Below are positions 45,894 to 57,575 of a DNA stretch of 64,000 bases, piece after piece. Each line of letters begins with the position of its first letter. Position 1 is the first letter of the stretch. The notes beneath the pieces are model-generated. The model saw nothing but the letters and a program-made list of their open reading frames with translations, was not told where the DNA came from and made no database searches. Source of the stretch: Notospermus geniculatus (taxonomy: Eukaryota > Nemertea > Pilidiophora > Heteronemertea > Lineidae); contig NMRB01000039.1 in assembly GCA_002633025.1 (NCBI GenBank), positions 573,708 to 637,707 of the forward strand, read 5' to 3'. Made by a program: the position numbers and the translations under genes.

Positions 45894-46335
45894 CAGAGAC
45901 CAATTAAGGAAACCTCTTATCTGACGCTATGGGTGTCTGCAACTCATTTTCCCTAAGAATCCTTATCTAGATACAGCCTCCAGTTACATCAAAGTCATGC
46001 GAAGGTAAAATAGATAAGACAATAACGCTGTCATCTCGTGAAGAAAATGATTGGCGACACGCAATTTTTGCATTAAAACATGTGGTGCCCTCATCATCGT
46101 TTTATCTCTGATTCATTACCAACTGAAACGAAATGACAAGTTGTGTTCTTCAGGCTCCTTTGCCTCACGTTCAGACTCAGACCATGCGGAACATCCATGC
46201 AGAAGCTATTCTGTGCAACGATCTGATTGGTCAGTCAATTACATGTGCGACGTTTTGATTGGTCAGTCAGGTACAATACGACATGTACCACGCTGGCTGC
46301 AGAAAGATAAAATTTCTTGTCTCTCTGGAGTTTCA

Positions 46336-46671
46336 CATCTTGTCCAAACAAGGCTATCGACTCCGTATCAACTCCGTCTTTAGCCTTGTCCGAATCATGT
46401 CATCTTTTCCGTTAATGCATAAATTATTAATGAACCTGACCCCTACTTGACCCCGCCTCCGAGCCAATCAGAACTCGCGAAACAAATCACCGTTGGACAC
46501 TTTCTTTGCTCTTCACGCTCGCATCTGTAACACGGATTTTGATTGGCACGTCGATTTTCCTTCGCGCCCCGATGATTGGCTGAGGCTCTCACCCCTCAGA
46601 AACGGGAAATGTGGTGGATTCGAACCAGGCTAGATGGCCGTCAGGCCAGATAGACTGGTGGGAACCAGATG
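46336..46671 (-). mobile_element. hAT-like element H2 (336 bp), reverse copy of H1
   Basis: Reverse complement of 45463-45777 over its length, with 8-bp duplication GAGTTTCA at 46328-46335 and 46672-46679. The empty site, GAGTTTCA once with matching flanks on both sides, is at 47099-47106. It carries several CCAAT motifs. Confidence 0.8.
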
Positions 46672-46715
46672 GAGTTTCATGGCTTCGTCAAGGTTCAAAG
46701 GGCTATCAAAAAATC

Positions 46716-47620
46716 TTGCGAAGATTTCATTCCAGGTCATTGGTTTCATTTATTGTTACGATTTCAATCCAGGTCATTGGTTTCATTTATTATTAAGATT
46801 TCAATCTAGGTCATTGGTTTCATTTATTGTTAAGATTTCAATCTAGGTCACTGGTTTCAATTATTGTTAAGATTTCAATCCAGGTCATTGGTTTNGCTCA
46901 GTGTTCAGTGATGACGTTTAAGGGGGATTCTTTAGCCCCTTCCATTGCCATACAAAAGAGACGGTCACGAATGACCACAATTTTTGAATTCTTTTGATGA
47001 CGTGCAGAGGGGAGAATTAGTTTGAGCACTGGCCGCTGAATTTCTGGAAAGGTGTATACCACGCTGGCTGCAGAAAGAGAAAATTTCTTGCCTCTCTGGA
47101 GTTTCATGGCTTCGTCAAGGTTCAACGAGCTATCAAAAAATCTTGTTAAGATTTCAATCCAGGTCATTGGTTTTAAATTATTGTTAAGATTTCAATCCAG
47201 GTCATTGGTTTCATTTATTGTTACGATTTCAATCCAGGACATTGGTTTTAATTATTGTTAAGATTTCAATCTAGGTCATTGGTTTCAATTATTGTTAAGA
47301 TTTCAATCCAGGTCATTGGTTTCATTTATTATTAAGATTTCAATCTAGGCCATTGGTTTTAATTATTGTTAAGATTTCAATCTAGGTCATTGGTTTCAAT
47401 TATTGTTAAGATTTCAATCTAGGTCATTGGTATCAATTATTGTTATAAGATTTAAATCCAGGTTTTAATTATTTTTAACATTTCAATCTAGGTCATCGGT
47501 TTCAAATATTATTAAGATTTCAATCCAGGACATTGGTTTCAATTATTGTTAAGATTTCAATCCAGGTCATTGGTTTTAATTATTGGTAAGATTTCAATCC
47601 AGGTCACTGGTTTCAGCTAC
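46716..47620. repeat. About 37-bp minisatellite, with an internal break and an n
   Basis: Units of the type AAGATTTCAATCCAGGTCAT plus TGGTTTCATTTATTGTT repeat about 20 times. The array is interrupted at 46895-47135 by an undetermined base and about 240 bp whose last part repeats the sequence just before the array (GGCTTCGTCAAGGTTCAA, CTATCAAAAAATCTTG). The break may be a duplication or a mis-joined allele. Confidence 0.8.
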
Positions 47621-48186
47621 ACCTAATCTGTTATCGAACAGGAGAAGACAATTTTGTCAGGGTGATATTCACGCCTTGTCCAACGAGACTACATTCCTCC
47701 GTTCTGTAACGGTTATCCTGATATATGACCCACCAATCAGAACAAATACGGCTAGTATCAGATAAAGAATGTATACATCATGCTTATGTCGGTAAGAATC
47801 AATACCCCAGCGCCAATTGCCGTAGCCTCATCATTCTCCGCGGTAGCCACTTTGAATCTGGAGCCAGTGGAACCCATAAAGGCCATAAGACACTTTTGGC
47901 TCCCGGCGGATTCCTTATCAGGTGGCCGCAGGAGGATTTTAGGACATTGATCCTTGCCATAATACGAAGAAGGCCAGGTGATCAGGGTGTCTACCAAATG
48001 TGTCATTCGAGACCCTTGTTTTAGGAGTCTCCTGCTAATCTCTACCCGGACTGAGGTGGTGACGATGTCAGTAGGGATTTGGTTTGAGCTGCTGTGACCT
48101 GCGACTCGGGGCGTTAGTTAGATGACGATAAATCAAATGGGAAGTTCAAGATATACATATATCAAGGGACTAAAGAACCTTCAAAT
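47621..48186. other. Intergenic, nothing recognised
   Basis: No gene or element supported. Confidence 0.4.
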
Positions 48187-48720
48187 ATACAGCTCTGGAA
48201 AAAATTATTAGACCACTTCTATTTAACTCGCGCATTTTCCATTAAAACAGATCCCACAAACTCTCCTCTGGTACACCTGTGGTCGATGTAAAGAAAGAAC
48301 GTCATCTGAGAAAAGTATCCTTCTCTTTTGTTCAATGACGAGTTAAGTTGAAAGTGATGGCACCCAACGTACCAAGATTTGAAAAGATGCATGATGCCCC
48401 CAGCACCACCTGAGACCAGTTGAAGTTACCAGTTCTGAACAACAACTCCCGCAGGGAGCAAAAACCAGCTCGTCCCATCCGCTCCCAGTGGTTGGCCGAC
48501 CATTGCAATGATTATTTTGCCTGCCTATGGCCAATTTCCACTTGGCTATTGATACCAAACAGTGTTTCATCGATCCGAGACGAGGTCGTCTACCTTCCCG
48601 ATCGGAAAACGTTCTCATGCAGCCAAATGCCCGTGGGGCGATTGACGAGCGCGGTGGGTGGGGGCCATTGGGTGGTTAGGCAACGAAATGCCGATCCAAT
48701 ATTGATCAGCTGCTGAATAT
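48187..48720 (+). pseudogene. Decayed Tc1-like DNA transposon
   Basis: Starts with TACAGCTCTGGAAAAAATTA, a terminus seen in many Tc1-like elements. Downstream, pieces resembling Tc1 transposase (a GGTGGGTGGGGGCCATTGGG stretch like its GGGSVMVWG region) appear in broken frames. The right terminus was not found. Heavily mutated and not functional. Confidence 0.4.
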
Positions 48721-48908
48721 ACCCACCCTCCTCTCGTCCACCTGAAGCGCCCTTATTTAACCCTTTACAACCTGACAATATTTTCTATTCAAATACATGT
48801 AGTGACCAAGACGAAGAGGGACCTGCAGTGCCGCAACTGGGAGACACTGTGAGCGGTTGTACATCTGTACCACCTTATAATTTTTTCGTCAAGAACGTCA
48901 TTACGGCC

Positions 48909-49093
48909 ATTAAGCCAAAAACAGATACATGCTATTCGTGCTCCGGTGCGGCAACGGTACATGTAGGGGTGTTTTTAAAGTCGACTGACCCAATGCTGCT
49001 CGACGTATCATTCAGTCGGGTCAGTCGACTTTAAAAACACCCCTATACCGTTGCCGCACCGCAGCACGAACCATCTATGTGTCTTTAGCTTTA
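48909..49093. mobile_element. Palindromic MITE family M7, copy 2
   Basis: The core GGTGTTTTTAAAGTCGACTG and its complement, and the loop (reversed), match 28958-29112. The mid-arm, GTGCGGCAACGGTA with complement TACCGTTGCCGCAC, is specific to this copy. The arms continue to AAGCCAA-like ends. Confidence 0.7.
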
Positions 49094-49103
49094 TTGCATT
49101 ATT

Positions 49104-49233
49104 ATAGAGTTTTCGCAAAGCCTCCAAAACGCCGACGCGAACGTCTATCCTTTTGTTCGGTGCTCTTCGTAGCATCGAACAATGGGTTTGGCGTTCACGT
49201 TGGCGTTTCGGGGGCTTTGTGAATCCTCCCTAT
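49104..49233. mobile_element. Palindromic MITE family M2, copy 2
   Basis: Same orientation and loop (TCTATCCTTTTGTTCGGTGC) as 2538-2670. It starts 11 bp after the preceding MITE. Confidence 0.75.
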
Positions 49234-50032
49234 ATTCTGCTCTGTTTTCGACGTCTTCGGTTTTACCGCTCACAGCGCCGCTCTGTGGCAACAAATTGTC
49301 GGCGCGAGTCACACACGTCACACAGAAGGTTCATCCTGGAACCCTACTTCTTTCAATTTGTATACAAATTCTGATTCCAGGACAGTTTTTGTAAATGGGC
49401 GTTCTTCTTGACTTCTTCTACTTGCTTCATGGCCTTTTAACAACAGCGAACGGTTACGTCCATCTCCTGTCTTATGCCACTCAGCCCCGGTTACCATGGT
49501 CAACCAAATCCGCCTGCCCGTCTTAAAACCTTTCAGGTGATATCAAAGAGAAACGGTTGCTGGAACCTTCGATCGGTATCCACTTTACCGCTAGACAGCC
49601 CCCTTGTGGTCCGCGCTGACCTTCAGTGCTAATGGTCGGATGACAATCTGAGGCTAGCTTAGCAAGAAACCAGCCAATCACATTGTAGGTATCTTTGTGA
49701 GTTTCGAACAAGGCTCAGGGGAGGTCGTCAATGGTACGCAACTACGGCTGCCAATCAGAAAGTTTACCCTCTGGTCAAGGAAATAACAACAGGTTATTTC
49801 AGATCTTGAGGTAATTGCCCGGATATTGTAAAGTACAGACGACTGCGATTCCTTTATATTGTGATATTCCCCTGGGGACAAGGTTGGAGGTAAAAGAGAG
49901 CATGGCACTAGCGGTCATTCACCTCAGTATTTTATTGATACTTCCGTCGCTTGGATTTGCGTCGCTATAAAAAATGCATGATGTGTTATCTTGTCGGAAG
50001 GTAGCATTCACAATCGCAGCGAGCTTCTATGT
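49234..50032. other. Intergenic, nothing recognised
   Basis: Includes a 22-codon signal-peptide-like frame at 49902-49970 with no splice donor. Confidence 0.4.
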
Positions 50033-50524
50033 CTGAGTGAGTCAGGCCATGTAGAATTAGCGGAATCAGCAGATCAGGGGCCGGTTGGACAAAAGTTGAA
50101 AAGATAACAGTTAAGGCGCCAAGGTAAACTAACAGTGATTTTTTACTTTTGTGCAACCGGCCCCTGGCGGATTCAGTGGATTCTGTATAAAATTGAATAA
50201 AATTTAATAATAAATGGAAATTAATTTAGCAATATAATTTTTCAAGTGTTCTATGTGCTGCACAGGTTATAAAGGAAAAGCCGCAACAGCGTCGCGAACG
50301 GCAACTGGCCGAACTATTCCCGCAGACCATTTTTGTTGCCCTATTTGGATTACCGACTGTAAAAAAGTATTTTCGCGGTCCTTTATAATCTGTGGGACAC
50401 ATGAAAAATTATATTACTTAATTAGTTTCCATTCATCATTGAATTTTATTCAATTTTATACAGAATCCCCTAAATCCGCCAGATCTGCTGATTCCGCTAA
50501 TTCTACATGGCCAGTGAGTCACTC
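50033..50524. mobile_element. Large inverted-repeat element, one arm carrying an insertion
   Basis: CATGTAGAATTAGCGGAATC in the left arm returns as GATTCCGCTAATTCTACATG in the right; the arms continue through GATTCTGTATAAAATTGAAT to CACAGGTTATAAAGG. The left arm is interrupted at 50076-50165; the right arm is not. Confidence 0.75.
50076..50165. mobile_element. 90-bp MITE nested in the 50033-50524 element
   Basis: AGGGGCCGGTTG and CAACCGGCCCCT (with mismatches inward) are its inverted ends. The right arm of the host element shows the empty site CAGATCTGGCGG (as complement). Confidence 0.75.
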
Positions 50525-51408
50525 CTCATGATTGCCAGGTTAGAATTCTACTGCGATTCCGCCCCGACGATACGTCGACTTCCACAAGAGAAAGACCTCG
50601 CTAATTCTTTCCCAGCAGGGAAAAACCTCCTTCTATCGAAAACAACATCCCGATTTCCGCCATCTGTTCCAACAAAAAAAAACTTCCTGCAGTATCAAAC
50701 AACATCCTCATTTCCAACATCTTGATACCATTTTTCACAGCAGTAACATCAGTCATCCGGGTCTCTCCACCAATCATGACAACACAAACAGCTCGTTTAA
50801 GCTCGTCTGTAACCATTAGGGATACAAGTTCACCAGCCACAAAACCTTTTAATTGCTCGACTGTCTCATAAATGTCATTGATGGGTTATTAAGTGCTGCA
50901 TTGGCAAGGTTCACGTCACCAATGGCTGCATGTATCTCATGCAGAGACGTTTAGCCGAATATATCACTGGTCTGGCCTATTGTGAAAAACAGTCTGTCCA
51001 GAAGCTAATTAAGATACGACGAGAACCAACGGCATGAAATCAGCCTGCTAAATTGAGAAAAACAAAGGCCTTACAGTATAGTGTAAGTTATTGTGAAAAC
51101 CTGACAGCTGAACTAACATCATTCATGTGCAAAAAATAGGGAGAGATCAACATCGGACAAAATGAGCCGGATAATCGACGCTGCAAGCTGCAAGAGGCAC
51201 GTTACCACCAAGCGCTTTTCCGCGCTTGGTCTCCGATTCAACGGACCTTTTGTCTAGGTGATGACAATAGAGTTCTTCATCTGTTTTGCGGCGAGCAGGA
51301 ATGGAAGTGGAAACGGGCCTTTGATTTGCGCAGCTGATCCATCGTGATTTTGTTTACTTATGCATGTGCTTGCATGGAAGACGAGCAAGGTCGCAGGCAG
51401 ACGTGGCA
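50525..51408. other. Intergenic, nothing recognised
   Basis: A short hairpin CCAAGCGCTTTTCCGCGCTTGG lies near 51208. No gene. Confidence 0.4.
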
Positions 51409-51659
51409 TAAGCCCAGTTTATACTTCGACGCAAGACAGTCGGCGTCCGACGCCCGATCAGATCTGGACGCCGACTTCGCGGAATTGATTCATAGTCCAG
51501 CGTACTTTAGCGACGGCGACCCGTTATGAAATTACTCAAGGAATTACAGCCTCGCGATTGGACGCCGACCAAATCGCACCATGGGGTCGGCGTCGAACGC
51601 AAGATCGCGCGTCGGTCGCCAGCGACGGTCGTGCGTCGAAGTATAAACAAGGCTTTAGG
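51409..51659. mobile_element. MITE family M24, copy 1
   Basis: Ends AGCCCAGTTTATACTTCGAC and GTCGAAGTATAAACAAGGCT are inverted; the interior is rich in GGCGTCCGACG and GTCGCCAGCGACGG. Related to the pair at 58089-58490. Confidence 0.75.
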
Positions 51660-51660
51660 C

Positions 51661-51825
51661 AGCAGTCAGCCGCAGTTATCGCCAGAAGACTGCAGCAACG
51701 TTCTGGCGGACCAACACAGCAGAAAATTCTCCTGATTGGTGCTCAGTCAACCATGAATCGTCCGCTAGGCATTGAATTGGACCGTAGTGACTCCTATTGG
51801 TCAACTGACTGACAGTTCCTTTTAA
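51661..51825 (+). repeat. Dispersed repeat family R1, copy 5
   Basis: Good R1 copy (GCGGACCAACACAG, CTAGGCATTGAATTGGACCG), abutting the preceding MITE. Confidence 0.65.
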
Positions 51826-52472
51826 TGTTTAGCTAAAAGCATAGTTTGTGCGGCAGTACTTGGTCAAATTACTGGCTGATACTTCAAACAGACACCAAGG
51901 ACAGTATGATAAATGAAATTCAGTGATTGCGCAGAAGCCGAAACGACCATTGGGCGTACGTAATGAAAATAGATCACTATTGTCGGCGCCAGACAACCTC
52001 AAGGGCAGACTTGACAAGACAAAGTTAACTATATAAGTTAGTTCCATCTCATGGTGGTCACTAAGGTCACTTGCCTTGCATTTTGTCCGATTTGTCAAAG
52101 ACCCGAACGAGATTTCCAATCGCCAGTGCATTTTTTTTCCGATTTGTTGAGGACCGACGTTCTCGCTAGCATTTTGGCGAAGTCACTTGCGTCAGTAACA
52201 CTTCTTATTAAATCACACCCCTCACCATGTGACCAGACTGGCCAGGTTTTAAACTGCCTGTTCAGGTATCCACATCCAGTGGCAGGCGGCCTGTGAGATT
52301 AAGTTGCTGATGAAGTCCATATTCCCATGCTGGATTTGCCATTGTAAGAGCGATCACGTTGTTTGTGCTATGTTAACGTGACTGTAGGCTACATGTACGT
52401 CATGTCACCAACTTCTGCAATGACTTTCAGGCAAGACTGATGGTCTACGTCATGTCCTAAAACAGCCTTAAT
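51826..52472. other. Intergenic, nothing recognised
   Basis: No gene or repeat supported. Confidence 0.4.
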
Positions 52473-52606
52473 AAGCTGCGTTTACCAGACATCCGGAATG
52501 CGGTATACGGGATGCGGAAGCGATATGTTGTATGCGAAAACGCATTGCATATACCGCTTCCGCATCGGCGCATTCCGCATTCCGGGTGTCCGGTAATCGC
52601 AGCTTA
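52473..52606. mobile_element. Palindromic MITE, about 134 bp
   Basis: TAAGCTGCGTTTACCAGACA and its near-complement TGTCCGGTAATCGCAGCTTA bound it; GGAATGCGG and CCGCATTCC pair inside. Confidence 0.7.
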
Positions 52607-53149
52607 GGGACGATCACCCTATCGCCATATCACAACAATCACTTTCTTCTGTTGACAAGTTGGATTTATCTCTGTATAATTTGTTGACCAAGGCTGCGGC
52701 GGCATGCAATGTCAACATGGGCCGCTGTATTTTCTTGCTTAACACGAAAAAGAATTTGACACAAGACAAAGGGTCAAATTGATTTTCCTTTGAGATCAAT
52801 TCCTGCCAGACTAAGTGGACAGTTATCGATAAACACATTCAACAATGTCCTGTTTCGCTCTGATTGAAACCCGTTTCACAGTGACAAAGTTGTTGAGCAA
52901 ATGTCACAAACTTAGGCAATATATCATCTGGTCGAAACAAAGTCATTGTGTCAGACCACAACTAAATTTCCCGTCCAAGATGATGCAAAAACTATCAGTT
53001 GAGTCCCAAACTGGTCAACTGACAGCGCCTACTGAACCACTGCTGGTCAACTGACAGCTCCTACTGGGGGCGTATGAAAGCAGCAATGGTTTCGACTCAT
53101 TTCTACGGCAACAACACCAAATCCATTGTGGCCAAAAGTTACTTCAGCC

Positions 53150-53323
53150 CGGTGTGACAGGGATCAAATTCCCCCTGGAATCAAAGTCCGGTCTTATTGT
53201 TCAGCGAGGGATTAGAATATATGGCTATAGAGACCATAACCATTCAAACATAACCTTACAATAGCGGGCTATTGTTTGCGGACTTGCATTCCTAGGACGC
53301 TGATTCCTGTCACACCTGGCCAC
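53150..53323 (-). repeat. Dispersed repeat family R2, copy 2 (reverse)
   Basis: Reverse complement of 9124-9272. R1 fragments (TGGTCAACTGACAG twice) lie just upstream at 53012-53064, and SINE S2 follows directly. Confidence 0.6.
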
Positions 53324-53500
53324 TGGGCTAAATCATCCCTGGCTCTTCTCGTCCGTCGCATGCGACAGCGTGGTGCCTTGTGCCTTTGCAAGGGCAAGTA
53401 AAAGACCCGTCCAAGTGAGGAACTTGAGTAGCTTGAGATGGCCTCCCCCGTACTTACCAGGGCCAATAATGGCTTGGCCCTGATGGAAAAATCTTATATG
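53324..53500 (+). mobile_element. SINE family S2, copy 2, headless
   Basis: Starts at CTGGGCTAAATCATCCCTGG, inside the family sequence, so the tRNA-like head is missing. The body and 3' end match 62955-63400. Confidence 0.6.
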
Positions 53501-54093
53501 AAAACAAAATATCAGGCCATACCTCATATACGGATTCTTTACAAATAAAGATATTTCTCCAATATTTCGATTTCCTATCAAGGTCACATCACAATTAATT
53601 AAACGCATCAACTTGGAGGATCCTTATTACACCTTCCGTTAGCTAATGAATGATCTCAACCATGACAAGGATTCTGGTTTTCCACAGAATGGACATGATC
53701 AAAATGAATCATGCTCACATACTAACAATAAACCTTTAGTGGTTCATTACCCCTGGTCATATTGACCAGGGGTCACGAGCCCAGGGCAGTATCGATACCT
53801 TAACGATGATCATGCGACAAGGAATTTATCTGAATTGGGTCCAACTGAGCGTCTGTAAAATGTTCGATGGAGTAGGGAACATCTGAGATACTTTATTGAC
53901 TGCTGCTGTCATTGCCCACGTGGATCTAGACATTTTTCACAAAGACCCCAAAACGCAAACGCTAATGGACCTTTTGTTCTGGCGGCAAAAGACAATATCA
54001 AGCAAAAATCATGAAGGAAATTATTTCCACAAAAATATATTTTGGTCCACACTTGTTGAACAATCGTATGCAACAGTCGTCTTTTCAATGGGA
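53501..54093. other. Intergenic, nothing recognised
   Basis: A 94-codon frame from 53896 runs into the next element and has no known features. Confidence 0.4.
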
Positions 54094-54279
54094 GACTTTA
54101 CTGCCGTTAGAGGCCACCACCAGTTAGCGGTCCTAGGACGTCATCAAATTGACGTCACAGAGAAAAAATGCACGGCATGACATCATCCACAAGACGTGGA
54201 GGCCAAGGCTTATGTCTATGACGTCAAATTTTGTGACGTTCTAAAACCGCTGGCAGGCGGCCTCTAACGGCAATAAAGT
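54094..54279. mobile_element. MITE with TGCCGTTAGAGGCC ends
   Basis: GACTTTACTGCCGTTAGAGG and CCTCTAACGGCAATAAAGT are inverted. Internal GACGTCA/TGACGTC words pair. Confidence 0.7.
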
Positions 54280-55064
54280 TTCCAATTCGTAACTGCTACT
54301 GGAGACGCCAAAAAGATCTTTCTGAAAACACCAAACATTCCTCCTCATGAGTTTCTCATAACATTTCAAAGAATAAAATACATCAATTATTCTCTCGGCT
54401 GAGTTTTAATTACACAACGAGTTGATATACGTGTTTCCGGGATGCGTTTTCATATTGCGTTTGATGTTGACAAATATCGAAAACAATCTAATTCACGTGC
54501 AGAAGCGGAGCGAAGGTTCATCTCTGATTCAATATCGTCATGATTTGTATTTCTTATGAAAATTCATTAGACTCTGAGAATCAAGGACGACGGTGTGCTT
54601 CCAAACACGGTTTTGTTTGCATTGGATGACGACGATGTGAATTTCCAATCTACATCTCGTCCTTTAAAATGTAGATGTTTTTCCGCCTCAGTAGTAATAT
54701 CACTCAGTTTTTTCCCCTTGTTGTGAAACCTTGGCATTTTGTTCACGAAACCTGATAACTTTCGCAGACGATCCCCAGAGCTGATATTGAAAATAGCTCG
54801 CCAGATGAATAAAAAGTAAAGAAAAATACAAATATGTTACATCTGGTTCGAAATACCCCTAATCGTTTTGAATTCTACGCCATGTAGGCTATTCATCTGA
54901 TCGTATCATATAAAAAGTTGTATCAAAGATGTAACAGACGAGGAGAATACGAGGAATTCAATCGAATCGAAATTAAACTTTATTCTCGCATGGGCGATCT
55001 CTCGGAATGATTTCAAAAGGTTCCGGAGGATAAAAGTATTTAAAATAGTTTTTTATGATTCTGT
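54280..55064. other. Intergenic, nothing recognised
   Basis: AT-rich; no gene-like structure before the gap. Confidence 0.4.
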
Positions 55065-56052
55065 NNNNNNNNNNNNNNNNNNNNNNNNNNNNNNNNNNNN
55101 NNNNNNNNNNNNNNNNNNNNNNNNNNNNNNNNNNNNNNNNNNNNNNNNNNNNNNNNNNNNNNNNNNNNNNNNNNNNNNNNNNNNNNNNNNNNNNNNNNNN
55201 NNNNNNNNNNNNNNNNNNNNNNNNNNNNNNNNNNNNNNNNNNNNNNNNNNNNNNNNNNNNNNNNNNNNNNNNNNNNNNNNNNNNNNNNNNNNNNNNNNNN
55301 NNNNNNNNNNNNNNNNNNNNNNNNNNNNNNNNNNNNNNNNNNNNNNNNNNNNNNNNNNNNNNNNNNNNNNNNNNNNNNNNNNNNNNNNNNNNNNNNNNNN
55401 NNNNNNNNNNNNNNNNNNNNNNNNNNNNNNNNNNNNNNNNNNNNNNNNNNNNNNNNNNNNNNNNNNNNNNNNNNNNNNNNNNNNNNNNNNNNNNNNNNNN
55501 NNNNNNNNNNNNNNNNNNNNNNNNNNNNNNNNNNNNNNNNNNNNNNNNNNNNNNNNNNNNNNNNNNNNNNNNNNNNNNNNNNNNNNNNNNNNNNNNNNNN
55601 NNNNNNNNNNNNNNNNNNNNNNNNNNNNNNNNNNNNNNNNNNNNNNNNNNNNNNNNNNNNNNNNNNNNNNNNNNNNNNNNNNNNNNNNNNNNNNNNNNNN
55701 NNNNNNNNNNNNNNNNNNNNNNNNNNNNNNNNNNNNNNNNNNNNNNNNNNNNNNNNNNNNNNNNNNNNNNNNNNNNNNNNNNNNNNNNNNNNNNNNNNNN
55801 NNNNNNNNNNNNNNNNNNNNNNNNNNNNNNNNNNNNNNNNNNNNNNNNNNNNNNNNNNNNNNNNNNNNNNNNNNNNNNNNNNNNNNNNNNNNNNNNNNNN
55901 NNNNNNNNNNNNNNNNNNNNNNNNNNNNNNNNNNNNNNNNNNNNNNNNNNNNNNNNNNNNNNNNNNNNNNNNNNNNNNNNNNNNNNNNNNNNNNNNNNNN
56001 NNNNNNNNNNNNNNNNNNNNNNNNNNNNNNNNNNNNNNNNNNNNNNNNNNNN
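55065..56052. other. Assembly gap (988 n)
   Basis: Any frame drawn across it is meaningless. Confidence 0.98.
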
Positions 56053-56154
56053 GATGTCCGCCACACAATAAAGCGGGCACTACCATGGGAGGCATTCTCA
56101 TTCATTGTACCGGCTTCCTCAGAAATGACTTTGTCCCATGACCTTTTAAAAAAG

Positions 56155-56448
56155 TTAAAAAAGTTAAAGTTTGGGTTTATAGTCTGATATCAGACTATAA
56201 ACCCAAACTTTAACGGTAGAGGTTTTCATCCGACTTTACACTTTAAGCCCAGTCTGTCCTGAAACCTTTCAGTAGAACTCAGATGAGCGGCCCATTTAGC
56301 GCTACAATCGAATTTCTGACCGGTACCCAGGCATTTATACACTTGGGTGGAGAGAGGCCAGTGAAGAAAGAGACTTGCCCAGAGTCTCACGCCCAGTGGG
56401 ATTCGAACCCGGGACCCTCTGATCGCTAGCCGGAGACTGGGCTCCTCC
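56155..56448 (-). mobile_element. SINE S1, copy 2, with inverted-duplicated end
   Basis: Standard S1 body and minus-strand B box GGTTCGAATCC. Its 3' end carries a perfect 52-bp palindrome (56163-56214) that other copies lack. Confidence 0.8.
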
Positions 56449-57204
56449 TTTTGCGAATTCACTTTCATGATACATGTATATCATCTTTCCGCACGTACAG
56501 CCAGCTGACGAATCCCCATCAAACTTTAAACACCTTGTCTACCTTATCATGACAACGATCTCCAGCAGTTCACTTAATGATAAATCTGTCAATAGTAGCG
56601 TGGTGACATACTTATAAAGTCACCTCAGTCACTTTCAATACTTCGCCAGCCTTCACATGCAACAACATTGTCCATTTTCAAGGCTTTCAATGAAAGACCC
56701 CGCTACCTCGTGACGTTTTCAGACCCGACAGCTGTCTCTGATATATTTGCAATACGAGAGTCTATTTCAAATCGATCTGTCATTTCAAGACAGATCAAAA
56801 TGTCCAGTTTAATTGCCTGAAACATGATGGCTTCTTTCGATACCAGGTGGCCCTCTCCCTTTGAAAACAAACTGATACATAAGCGGACAGCACACCAGGT
56901 GAGATAAGGGCAATATCGCAAGCGATCAGGGCCTATATTCATAAAACCTTGCCAGCCTAGTTGGTTGCTAGTTGTGCATATTGACATAAAGGAATCAAAC
57001 GTTAAGGTTTAACTGCGAACGATGAAGTAACTGAGGGATACACTTCATGTGTTGCCACCAGATGTCCCTCACTGCCTGAATTTCGGCTTCAACTTTTTTT
57101 TATGGCAGTGGGGCACATTTGGCGATCAGATCGTTGGCCATATCGCCTGGTGTGCTACACGCTTTCGAATGTAACGTTAAAGAAACGTAAATTTCGTTCG
57201 CAAA
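56449..57204. other. Intergenic, nothing recognised
   Basis: No gene or element supported. Confidence 0.4.
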
Positions 57205-57575
57205 TCTGGCTGAAAGGGTAAATGTCGTCCTGGGTATATACAAAGATTACCCTGGATCTCAATCTTCACAAAAACAATACCCTGGGTGTAGTTTCGGTAG
57301 CCGAACATCACCCAGCATCGTAGTATGACACCTGGATTCGAGGTTGTCTCGAAGAATGTCATGAACAGCTACACTCAACAAGTACCGCAGCGCGAGACCG
57401 CAAGAGTCCACGGGATTAATTCTAAATATAGGACTCGTTCCTAGGTACAGATTGCGGAAGCTGGGTGATGTTCGGCTACCGAAACTACACCCAGGGTATT
57501 GTTAGTGAAGATTGAGATCCTGGGTAATCTTTGTATGTACCCAGGACGACATTTACCCTTTCAGCGCAAATCTGG
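57205..57575. mobile_element. Inverted-repeat element with about 135-bp arms
   Basis: GGGTGTAGTTTCGGTAGCCG (left) returns as CGGCTACCGAAACTACACCC (right), with AAATGTCGTCCTGGGTA and GATTACC words paired outside it. The arms are very similar, with about 100 bp between them. Confidence 0.75.

Noticed and set aside
45463-46671. One large inverted duplication
   Set aside because: Each arm has its own exact 8-bp target duplication, so two independent insertions of one element explain it better.
46716-47620. CRISPR-like array
   Set aside because: The 37-bp units are contiguous with no unique spacers, and the genome is animal.
49902-49970. 22-codon signal-peptide-like frame (MALAVIHLSILLILPSLGFAS)
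   Set aside because: It stops at once, has no splice donor and no neighbouring exons.
54973-56105. Frames of more than 330 codons across 55065-56052
   Set aside because: They are almost entirely undetermined bases.
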